From positions 1-19,815 of the forward strand of contig CABRZA010000026.1 of the NCBI GenBank assembly GCA_902475285.1: a stretch of 19,815 nt of DNA, in the 5' to 3' direction. The stretch is from an uncultured Porphyromonadaceae bacterium (GTDB taxonomy: Bacteria; Bacteroidota; Bacteroidia; Bacteroidales; Muribaculaceae). Positions 7,647 to 13,805 of this stretch are shown here, in pieces. Each line of letters begins with the position of its first letter. Position 1 is the first letter of the stretch. A program made the position numbers and the translations under genes. Under the pieces are notes generated by a model that was not told the DNA's origin, did not search any database, and saw only the letters and a list, made by a program, of their open reading frames with translations.

Positions 7647-8328
7647 GGATACGCAAATCAACACTCCCGATGTTCCACCCTCAACGGCGACGCCGGCCGA
7701 CCGTCTTCGCTATCTCATCAAGCTCACACGCCACAACCAGAGCACCTTCTGCAAGCAGTCGGGCCTCGACCCGGGCTATCTGTCGCGCGTGCTGAGCGGG
7801 AAACTGCCGCTCACCGAGGGCTTCATAAACCGCGTGGTGGTCAACCTGGGCGTGTCGAAGGCGTGGCTTGTCGACGGCGAGGGCTTGCCCTTCCCGCGCA
7901 CAACCGAAAGCAGGGCCGACACCGACGAGGGCGCGCCCGTCTACGACGTGGTGGTCAACGCCGGCACGGCGCCTCTGAGCCGCATGTTCACCGAAGAGCA
8001 TATCATAGGGCGCGTGAAGCTCCCCGGCATAAACACCCGCTGGCCGATAGTGCGCGTCAACGGCAACTCCATGACACCGCGTCTGCTACCAGGATGCTAT
8101 ATCTCCATCCGCCCCGTGCCGCTCGACAGCACGCTCGTATGGGGACGCATATATGTGGTGGTGCTTCCCGACTTCCGTCTGGTGAAGACCGTGCGGCGTC
8201 ACGACGACCCGGCCAAGGTCATCCTCCACAGCACCAACCCCGACTACGACGACATCGAAGTGCTCCGCTCCGACATCGAAAGCCTCTATCTGGTTGAGAA
8301 TGTAATCAACTATGACCTCCTTGACTAA
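7645..8328 (+). CDS. S24/LexA-like HTH transcriptional regulator
   Basis: The protein is 227 residues. Residues about 17-75 form an XRE-type helix-turn-helix (LRYLIKLTRHNQSTFCKQSG...YLSRVLSGK). Residues about 98-225 form an S24 peptidase-like domain with Ser142 in GNSM as nucleophile, Lys181 in RLVK as general base, and an Ala106-Gly107 pair (NAGTAP) 35 residues before the serine, much as in LexA. All residues for RecA-stimulated or spontaneous self-cleavage therefore seem present. I chose the ATG at 7645 because it follows the promoter; the upstream in-frame ATG at 7612 lies at the expected transcription start. It is divergent from the galactose operon and overlaps rnhB by 17 nt. Target genes are unknown. 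No phage genes are nearby, so it is unlikely to be a prophage repressor. Confidence 0.88.
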   Translation: MDTQINTPDVPPSTATPADRLRYLIKLTRHNQSTFCKQSGLDPGYLSRVLSGKLPLTEGFINRVVVNLGVSKAWLVDGEGLPFPRTTESRADTDEGAPVYDVVVNAGTAPLSRMFTEEHIIGRVKLPGINTRWPIVRVNGNSMTPRLLPGCYISIRPVPLDSTLVWGRIYVVVLPDFRLVKTVRRHDDPAKVILHSTNPDYDDIEVLRSDIESLYLVENVINYDLLD

Positions 8329-8929
8329 GCCCCTGCCGGCATGCTCCGAGGCCGGATGCCTCGAAGCCGGATGCGACGAGGCCGGCCGCGGCTGTCTGGC
8401 CGGACCGGTGGCCGCGGCAGCCGTAATTCTTCCCGACGATTTCTCGCATCCGTGGCTCAACGACTCCAAGCAGCTCTCGGCAGCGCGCCGCATGGAGCTG
8501 CGCGAACTCATAAAAGAACGCGCCGTGGCATGGGCCGTGGCACTCGTGGGCCCGGAAGAAATCGACCGCATGAATATCCTCAACGCCTCCATCGAGGCCA
8601 TGCACCGCGCCCTGCGGCAGCTCAGCCCGCAGCCGGGCGCCGTAGCCGTCGACGGCAACCGCTTCAAGCCCTACGGCAACGTGCCCTGGCGCACCTTCGT
8701 AAAGGGCGACGGCCGCTTCGCCAACATCGCCGCAGCCTCCATTCTTGCCAAAACCGAGCGCGACCTCTACATGACCGAAGCCGCCGGGCGCTACCCCGGC
8801 TACGGCTGGGAGCGCAACGCCGGCTACCCCACCGCCGAACACCGCGCCGCCATCGCCGCCCTCGGCACTACCCCGCTCCACCGCATGAGCTTCAAGCTCC
8901 TGCCCGACCCCACCATCCCCGGCCTGTAA
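8312..8929 (+). CDS. rnhB: Ribonuclease HII
   Basis: RNase HII nicks DNA 5' of misincorporated ribonucleotides and degrades RNA in RNA-DNA hybrids. The 205-residue protein has the signature CDEAGRGCLAGPV with catalytic Asp22/Glu23, Asp114 in VAVDGN, and Asp133 in VKGDGRFANIAAASILAK. The conserved LNDSKQLS (49-56) and a C-terminal HRMSFK (190-195) also fit. Its first 17 nt overlap the end of the S24 regulator gene in another frame, so the two are probably translationally coupled. The N-terminus is odd: three 15-bp units encode C-x-E-A-G three times, the last being the active-site motif itself. A terminator follows at 8982. Confidence 0.96.
   Translation: MTSLTKPLPACSEAGCLEAGCDEAGRGCLAGPVAAAAVILPDDFSHPWLNDSKQLSAARRMELRELIKERAVAWAVALVGPEEIDRMNILNASIEAMHRALRQLSPQPGAVAVDGNRFKPYGNVPWRTFVKGDGRFANIAAASILAKTERDLYMTEAAGRYPGYGWERNAGYPTAEHRAAIAALGTTPLHRMSFKLLPDPTIPGL
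8342..8386 (+). repeat. Three in-frame 15-bp units in rnhB
   Basis: The units 8342-8356, 8357-8371 and 8372-8386 encode CSEAG, CLEAG and CDEAG. The first two differ at 3-4 positions and the third differs mainly in its middle codon. The third unit supplies the catalytic Asp-Glu of RNase HII, so the upstream two look like duplications of the active-site codons. Confidence 0.75.
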
Positions 8930-8981
8930 GTAAGTATGAAGGCAAAGGGATGAGTGATGAAGCCTGTGCTATTGAAGTGGT

Positions 8982-9004
8982 CGGCCGACATCCGGCTGTT
9001 TTTT
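8982..9004 (+). terminator. Rho-independent terminator after rnhB
   Basis: A 6-bp stem with one G-U pair (CGGCCG at 8982-8987, CGGCTG at 8993-8998) encloses a 5-nt loop and is followed directly by six T residues (8999-9004). It ends the S24-rnhB unit about 50 nt after the rnhB stop and just before the ispB promoter. Confidence 0.6.
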
Positions 9005-9010
9005 GATTTT

Positions 9011-9042
9011 TTTGTGGACTGGCGATTTTTTTCGTATCTTTG
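9011..9042 (+). promoter_or_regulatory. Promoter of ispB
   Basis: TTTG (9011-9014) and TATCTTTG (9035-9042) are 20 nt apart, a full match to the Bacteroidota housekeeping promoter. The ATG at 9057 is only 14 nt after the -7 box, so the 5' leader should be less than about 10 nt. Confidence 0.8.
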
Positions 9043-9056
9043 CGCATCATTGAGCA

Positions 9057-10031
9057 ATGATGACACCACTCGAAAAGATTACCCTGGCGCACCAGGCCGA
9101 TTTAGACAGGCTTAATGCGCGCATAACAAAGCGGTTGGAGAGTTCCAATCCAATGATGAGCGGCATTGTGATGTCGCTGCTTCGCACCAAAGGCAAGCAG
9201 CTGCGTCCGCTGTTGCTCATAATGTGTGCCAAAATTTTCGGCGCGGTCGACGACAAAGTTCTCGCCGCCGCAGCTGCCGTGGAGCTGCTCCACAACGCAT
9301 CGCTCATCCACGACGATGTTGTCGACAACTCCGACACACGCCGCAACGCGCCGACGGTAAACGCCGTGTGGGACAATCATGTAGCCGTACTCGTGGGCGA
9401 CTTCTTCACCTCGTCGGCCATGCAGGAAGCAATATCCACAGGCGACATACGAATCATCGACACCCTCTGCCTCCTCGGCCGCGACCTTTCACTCGGCGAA
9501 ATCGACCAAATCGACAACGCCCGCGGCCACAACATCGACTGCCCCAGCTATTTCCGCATCGTCGACTACAAGACGGCGTCGCTCTTCGTGTCGGCAGCAC
9601 GCATGGGATGCCTGGCGGCCGGTGCCACACCCCAGGCCACGGAGTGCCTCGCTGAGTATGCACTGCTCTTCGGACGCTGCTTCCAGATTCGCGACGATAT
9701 TTTCGACTATTTCCGCTCAGCCACGGTGGGCAAGCCCACTGGCAACGACCTGCGCGAAGGCAAAGTATCGCTCCCGCTGCTCCTCGCCCTCGACCGCGAA
9801 ACCCCCGGACGCGACGAGATAGTGCAGCTTCTTAAAAATGATTCGCTCAGCGACGACGAAATCGACCGCATACTGACCTTCGCCCGCACCAACGGGGGCA
9901 TCGACGCAGCCTACGAAGTGATGCGCGACCTCCGCCAGCAGGCTTGCGAACGCCTCGCGGCAATACCCGACGGCGAAGTGCGCCGACAGCTCGCCGAGCT
10001 CTTCGACTTCGTCATCGAGCGACAGTACTGA
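9057..10031 (+). CDS. ispB: Trans polyprenyl diphosphate synthase (octaprenyl/solanesyl type)
   Basis: This enzyme adds isopentenyl diphosphate units to an allylic diphosphate to make the long side chain of menaquinone. The 324-residue protein has KGKQLRP (45-51), the first Asp-rich motif HDDVVDNSDTRR (Asp86, Asp87, Asp90), GDFF (114-117) and the second Asp-rich motif RDDIFDY (Asp213, Asp214, Asp217), then GKPTGNDLREGK. Ala81 and Ser82 sit five and four residues before the first Asp motif. In this family small residues there let the chain grow long, which argues against farnesyl or geranylgeranyl diphosphate synthase. Exact chain length cannot be read. There are tandem ATGs at 9057 and 9060. 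The lipoprotein gene follows after 27 nt, probably cotranscribed. Confidence 0.92.
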   Translation: MMTPLEKITLAHQADLDRLNARITKRLESSNPMMSGIVMSLLRTKGKQLRPLLLIMCAKIFGAVDDKVLAAAAAVELLHNASLIHDDVVDNSDTRRNAPTVNAVWDNHVAVLVGDFFTSSAMQEAISTGDIRIIDTLCLLGRDLSLGEIDQIDNARGHNIDCPSYFRIVDYKTASLFVSAARMGCLAAGATPQATECLAEYALLFGRCFQIRDDIFDYFRSATVGKPTGNDLREGKVSLPLLLALDRETPGRDEIVQLLKNDSLSDDEIDRILTFARTNGGIDAAYEVMRDLRQQACERLAAIPDGEVRRQLAELFDFVIERQY

Positions 10032-10058
10032 CCTTCCGTCAAAATTTCCTTTTCCGCC

Positions 10059-12128
10059 ATGCCCCGCCTCTCCCTACGTCCCGCCACCGCCATGCGCCTG
10101 CTGCTGTGGGCCGTGCTGTGCTGCGGCTTGGCGGCATGCGCCAGCATGGGGCGCCCCGAAGGCGGCGCGCGCGACGAAGACCCGCCCGTATTCATGCGCT
10201 CCGACCCTGCGCCGGGAGCTACGGGTGTGACCCGCACACGCATGCAGGTATACTTCGACGAGAACGTCCAGCTCGAAGACGCATTCACCAAGGTTGTGGT
10301 GTCGCCCGCTCAGAAAACCCCGCCACAGATATCGGCAAACGGACGCCAGGTGACCGTAAACTTCCGCGACACCCTCCTCCCCAACACAACCTACACCGTC
10401 GATTTCGCCGACGCCATCAAGGACCTCAACGAGGGCAACATCCTCGACGGCTTCGCCCTCGACTTCTCCACCGGCGACACAATCGACACCCTGCGCATAT
10501 CGGGAATGGTGCTCCAGGCCGAGAATCTCGAACCGGCCCAGGGAATGCTCGTGGGCGTATACTCAAATCTGTCCGACACAGCCCTCACCACCCTCCCCAT
10601 GGAGCGCATAGCGCGCACCAACCAGTACGGCCAGTTCACCATCCGCAACCTACCCCAGGGAAAATACCGCATATTCGCAATCAACGACGTTAACCGCGAC
10701 TACCATTGGGACCGCTCGGAAGACATCGCTTTCAGCGACTCCATCTATGTCCCCACCACCGAGACTTTCGCGCTCACCGACACCCTCTACGCCGCCGACG
10801 GCAGCGACAGCCTCGTGCACCGCGAAGGCGTGCGATATCTGCCCAACGACGTGCTGCTCACATGGTTCAACGTGGGCTACAAGGCTCCCTACCTCGCCGA
10901 CTACAAGCGCCCCGAGCGACGCAAGATAACCCTCAACTTCGGCGCTCCGCAGGACTCGCTGCCCACCCTCACCATCGTCGACGGCGCGCCTGGTGCAGGC
11001 CGCCCCGACAGCCTGTGGGCCCTCCGGCACACCAACGCGACCGGCGACTCGCTCATATACTGGATTGCCGACACTGCCGTCGTGGCCTCCGACTCGCTCC
11101 GCCTGGCCGTACGCTACCAAAAGCTCGACAGCCTCGAGCAGAAAATATGGGCTTCCGACACCCTCCGCTTCTTCTTCCGCGACACCGACAAGAAGAAAAA
11201 GAAAGAAAAGAAAAAGAACGACGACAAGCCCCGCTTCACCGTCGACACCATCTCGGGCGATACCACATGGCTTCCGCCGGCCGATATGGAATACCTCCTC
11301 TTCAAGGCCGTCACCTCGGCTCAGCAGGACCTCAACAAGCCCGTCATCGTAGAGCACACCCTCCCCTTGGCGCGCCTCGACACAGCAGGCGTGCACCTGA
11401 CAATAAAGGACGACACCCTGTGGAACGCCCTGCCCTTCGTGCTGCGTACCGACAGCCTCGACCCTTTGCTACGCTTCCGCCTCGACATGCCGTGGCAGGC
11501 AGGCGCAACATACCGCCTGGAAGTCGACACCCTCGCGGCCACGAGCATCTACGGCCCGTGGAACAAACCTTTCCGCCACGAGTTCACCGTCAAGAACCCC
11601 GAAGACTACTCCAATCTCCTTCTCACTCTCCCCGGCCTCGACAGCGTGCAAACCGTGGTTGAGCTTCTCAACAGCTCCGACAAGCCCCTCTACACCGTCG
11701 TCAAGCCCGAAGGCACGGCGCAAGTGGCCTTCCGCCTCGTAAATCCGGGCACCTACTACGCCCGTCTTACCATCGACGACAACCACAACGGCAAATGGGA
11801 CACCGGCTCGCCGCTCGATTCCGTACAGCCCGAGGAAGTATACTATTTCGCCAAGAAACTCGACCTCCGCAAGAACTGGGACGTGGAGCAGACCTGGGAC
11901 ATCACCGAGCTCCCCCTCGACCTCCAGAAGCCCTACGCCATAAAGAAGAACAAGCCCAAGCTCAAGCGCGGCGAAGAAGCGCCCAAGGATGAGGACGAAA
12001 GCGAGGACGACGAATTCTACGACCCCTTCGGCTCGCAGAACGGCCGCGGAGGCAGCAGCAACCCTCGCCAGGGCGGAAGCAGCAACTACTTCCCCGGCGG
12101 AGCCCAGCAGCGCACCGGCCTCCGTTAG
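10059..12128 (+). CDS. Large Ig-like (Big_5/SbsA-type) lipoprotein
   Basis: The 689-residue protein has a signal peptide with lipobox L-A-A-C (Cys27); a start at Met12 (10092) is also possible. Residues about 41-135 form an SbsA-type Ig-like domain (DPPVFMRSDPAPGATGV, then PNTTYTVDFADAIKDLNEGN). About 150-230 is a carboxypeptidase-regulatory-like beta sandwich (GQFTIRNLPQGKYRIFAIND). Two short acidic loops, DVNRDYHWD and DDNHNGKWD, look like calcium-binding turns. A lysine block near residues 378-389 interrupts the middle, and the tail from about 630 is low-complexity: charged first, then Gly/Ser/Asn/Gln-rich. Family members are conserved in Bacteroidota without a settled role. It is probably surface- or periplasm-anchored. 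It follows ispB closely, but no functional link is evident. Confidence 0.85.
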   Translation: MPRLSLRPATAMRLLLWAVLCCGLAACASMGRPEGGARDEDPPVFMRSDPAPGATGVTRTRMQVYFDENVQLEDAFTKVVVSPAQKTPPQISANGRQVTVNFRDTLLPNTTYTVDFADAIKDLNEGNILDGFALDFSTGDTIDTLRISGMVLQAENLEPAQGMLVGVYSNLSDTALTTLPMERIARTNQYGQFTIRNLPQGKYRIFAINDVNRDYHWDRSEDIAFSDSIYVPTTETFALTDTLYAADGSDSLVHREGVRYLPNDVLLTWFNVGYKAPYLADYKRPERRKITLNFGAPQDSLPTLTIVDGAPGAGRPDSLWALRHTNATGDSLIYWIADTAVVASDSLRLAVRYQKLDSLEQKIWASDTLRFFFRDTDKKKKKEKKKNDDKPRFTVDTISGDTTWLPPADMEYLLFKAVTSAQQDLNKPVIVEHTLPLARLDTAGVHLTIKDDTLWNALPFVLRTDSLDPLLRFRLDMPWQAGATYRLEVDTLAATSIYGPWNKPFRHEFTVKNPEDYSNLLLTLPGLDSVQTVVELLNSSDKPLYTVVKPEGTAQVAFRLVNPGTYYARLTIDDNHNGKWDTGSPLDSVQPEEVYYFAKKLDLRKNWDVEQTWDITELPLDLQKPYAIKKNKPKLKRGEEAPKDEDESEDDEFYDPFGSQNGRGGSSNPRQGGSSNYFPGGAQQRTGLR
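11190..11218 (+). repeat. 29-nt purine-only tract encoding a lysine block
   Basis: An uninterrupted run of A and G (AAG/AAA codons with one GAA) inside the Ig-like lipoprotein gene encodes Lys and Glu only. It is the most A-rich coding segment in an otherwise GC-rich gene and a possible site of length variation. Confidence 0.7.
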
Positions 12129-12204
12129 AATACTTCTCAAAAAACGGCTTTTTTGAGAAGTATTGACCCGATACTTCTCAAAATTCGCGTTTTTTGAGAA
12201 GTAT
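12129..12204. repeat. Double hairpin element
   Basis: Hairpin 1 has a perfect 16-bp stem (AATACTTCTCAAAAAA at 12129-12144, TTTTTTGAGAAGTATT at 12149-12164) with loop CGGC. Hairpin 2 has a 13-bp stem with the same arms (ATACTTCTCAAAA at 12171-12183, TTTTGAGAAGTAT at 12192-12204). Only 6 bp separate them, and the right arm of the first can also pair with the left arm of the second. The element begins immediately after the lipoprotein TAG stop. It may act as a terminator, but its T-run is inside the stem rather than after it. The duplicated arms suggest a dispersed repeat family. Confidence 0.8.
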
Positions 12205-12235
12205 TCGGAGTTATGGCGCGGATTTTGTATCTTTG
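12204..12235 (+). promoter_or_regulatory. Promoter of the RNA methyltransferase gene
   Basis: TATCTTTG at 12228-12235 is a full -7 match. TTCG at 12204-12207, 20 nt upstream, is a weak -33 and touches the last base of the double hairpin. The ATG at 12240 is 4 nt after the -7 box, so the mRNA should be leaderless or nearly so. Confidence 0.6.
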
Positions 12236-12239
12236 CCGT

Positions 12240-12767
12240 ATGAAAAAGAAAACCATATGGGACATGGGGCGCCTCACGCCCGAGGAGTTCGCCGCTGCAC
12301 GCAAGTTGCCCGTGGTTGTTGTGCTCGACAACGTGCGGTCGCTCAACAACATAGGCTCGCTCTTCCGCACGGCCGACTGCTTTGCCGTGGCAGGGATAGC
12401 GCTTTGCGGCATATCGCAGCCCCCGCCATCGCCCGAAATACATAAAACCGCCCTCGGAGCCGAAGACACCGTGGCTTGGACCTATTACCCCACCACGGCC
12501 GAAGCCGTGGAGCACCTCCGCGCCGAAGGCTTCACCCTGGTGTGTCTCGAACAGGTTTTCGACAGCACGGCCCTCGACACCTTCCGTGCCGAACCCGCCA
12601 AGAAATACGCCCTCGTGCTGGGCAACGAAGTCGACGGCGTCGACCCCGCCATCGTCGACAGCGCCGACATGTGGCTCGAAATACCCCAGAGCGGCACAAA
12701 ACATTCGCTCAACGTCACCGTATCGGCCGCCGTGGCGCTTTGGGAATTTTACAAACAACTCTACTGA
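12240..12767 (+). CDS. SpoU/TrmH-family RNA 2'-O-methyltransferase
   Basis: The 175-residue protein is a single SPOUT-fold domain that transfers a methyl group from S-adenosylmethionine to a ribose 2'-OH in tRNA or rRNA. Motif 1 is VLDNVRSLNNIGSLFRTADC (residues about 29-48), motif 2 is LVLGNEVDGVD (about 126-136), and motif 3 is IPQSGTKHSLNVTVSAAVAL, which contributes to the knotted cofactor site. There is no extra N-terminal RNA-binding domain, so it is the short form of the family. I chose Met at 12240 over the in-frame ATG at 12213 because the promoter -7 box lies between them and the family usually begins about 20 residues before motif 1. The substrate RNA cannot be assigned. The LD-carboxypeptidase gene starts 2 nt after its stop. 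Confidence 0.92.
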   Translation: MKKKTIWDMGRLTPEEFAAARKLPVVVVLDNVRSLNNIGSLFRTADCFAVAGIALCGISQPPPSPEIHKTALGAEDTVAWTYYPTTAEAVEHLRAEGFTLVCLEQVFDSTALDTFRAEPAKKYALVLGNEVDGVDPAIVDSADMWLEIPQSGTKHSLNVTVSAAVALWEFYKQLY

Positions 12768-12769
12768 CT

Positions 12770-13684
12770 ATGAGCAAGCCCGACATCAAGTTTCCCGCGC
12801 CCCTCGCCAAGGGCGACAAGATAGCCATAATCTCGCCCGCAGGCCCCGTCAAGCCCGAAATCGTCGACGAAGCCCTGCCCGTACTTCGCCAACAGGGATG
12901 GGAGCCGGTGGTACTCCCACATGCACTGGGAAAATACGGCCATTTCAGCGGCACCGACGACGAACGCTTCGCCGACCTCCGCGAAGCCTTCCTAAACCCC
13001 GACTACAAGGCCATCATCTGCTCGCGCGGAGGCTACGGCGTGGTGCACAACCTCGACCGCCTGGCTGCCCTACCCATCGAGGACAACGCAAAATGGGTCG
13101 TGGGCTTCTCCGACATCTCGGCGCTCCACGCCCTGATGGCAAGCAAGGGTGTGGCGAGCATACACTCCTCGATGTGCGCGGCCATAAAGGAGGGCGCCGA
13201 CAACGAAGACAACGCCGCGCTATTCGACATCCTCCAAGGCCGACGCCCCGCATATGTGTTCGACGCCCACCCTCTCGACCGTCAGGACATTGCCACCGGA
13301 CGACTCGTGGGTGGCAATCTTGCCGTACTCGCCGAGCTAATAAACACCCCCTACGACATCATGCAGCCCGACACCATACTCTTCGTCGAGGATGTGGCCG
13401 AGCCCATCTACAAGATAGAGCGCATCTTCTACCAGCTCCGCCTCAGCGGCGTACTGAAAAACCTACGCGGCCTCATCATAGGACAGTTCACCGAATACAA
13501 GCCCGACGACAACTTCGACGACATGGAGAGCATGATAGCCAAGGTTACGGCCGACTGCAAGTTCCCAATAGCCTACGGAGTGCCCGTGGGCCATGTCGAC
13601 CACAACATACCACTCATCGAGAACGCCACCGTGACGCTCAAAGTAAGCCCCTCGGGCCGCAACAGCATCATTTTCCATCGCTGA
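12770..13684 (+). CDS. ldcA: LD-carboxypeptidase (peptidase family S66)
   Basis: LdcA removes the terminal D-Ala from cytoplasmic tetrapeptides during murein recycling. The 304-residue protein has the Ser-Glu-His triad expected of S66: Ser114 in VGFSDISAL, Glu207 in LFVEDVAEP and His275 in PVGHVDHNIPL. The N-terminal KGDKIAIISPAGP and CSRGGYG (84-90) are typical of the family. No signal peptide is seen, consistent with a cytoplasmic enzyme. The start is set by position: the ATG lies 2 nt after the methyltransferase stop, and a longer in-frame reading runs inside that gene. The two genes are cotranscribed but have no obvious shared job. Confidence 0.93.
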   Translation: MSKPDIKFPAPLAKGDKIAIISPAGPVKPEIVDEALPVLRQQGWEPVVLPHALGKYGHFSGTDDERFADLREAFLNPDYKAIICSRGGYGVVHNLDRLAALPIEDNAKWVVGFSDISALHALMASKGVASIHSSMCAAIKEGADNEDNAALFDILQGRRPAYVFDAHPLDRQDIATGRLVGGNLAVLAELINTPYDIMQPDTILFVEDVAEPIYKIERIFYQLRLSGVLKNLRGLIIGQFTEYKPDDNFDDMESMIAKVTADCKFPIAYGVPVGHVDHNIPLIENATVTLKVSPSGRNSIIFHR

Positions 13685-13805
13685 GGGCACACATCGCCCT
13701 AAAAAATGCAAAATCTTTTGATTATCGAAGGATTATTGCTAACTTCGCAGTCCGTCCCCTAAAAAACGCCGTGAGCCACGGCGCACATGGAAAACTATAT
13801 TTGAT
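13685..13805 (+). promoter_or_regulatory. Intergenic region with candidate promoters and a small hairpin
   Basis: Two promoter readings are possible for the nuclease. One is TTTG (13717-13720), 19 nt, TAACTTCG (13740-13747), with one mismatch in the -7 box and a leader of about 50 nt. The other is a full -7 match TATATTTG (13796-13803) only 2 nt before the ATG and with no clear -33. A 7-bp hairpin, CGCCGTG-AGC-CACGGCG (13767-13783), lies in the would-be leader. Its run of six A is on the 5' side, so it would work as a terminator only on the minus strand. Confidence 0.4.

Noticed and set aside
7645..8328. S24 regulator as a prophage repressor marking an integrated phage
   Set aside because: No integrase, structural phage genes or attachment repeats are nearby, and it is flanked and overlapped by chromosomal housekeeping genes.
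11190..11218. Programmed frameshift site in the lysine tract
   Set aside because: The tract never gives six consecutive A followed by G in the needed phase (A AAA AAG); each AAA AAG is preceded by G. The frame also continues for hundreds of codons with domain-like sequence, so no shift is needed.
11469..12758. A 429-codon minus-strand open frame spanning the lipoprotein end, the double hairpin and the methyltransferase gene
   Set aside because: It crosses two well-supported plus-strand genes and a structured intergenic element and has no family resemblance. It is a GC-driven shadow.
13767..13783. Hairpin CGCCGTG-AGC-CACGGCG as the terminator of the LD-carboxypeptidase gene
   Set aside because: On the plus strand it is preceded by six A and has no T-run after it. 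It fits a minus-strand terminator, but no minus-strand gene ends there.
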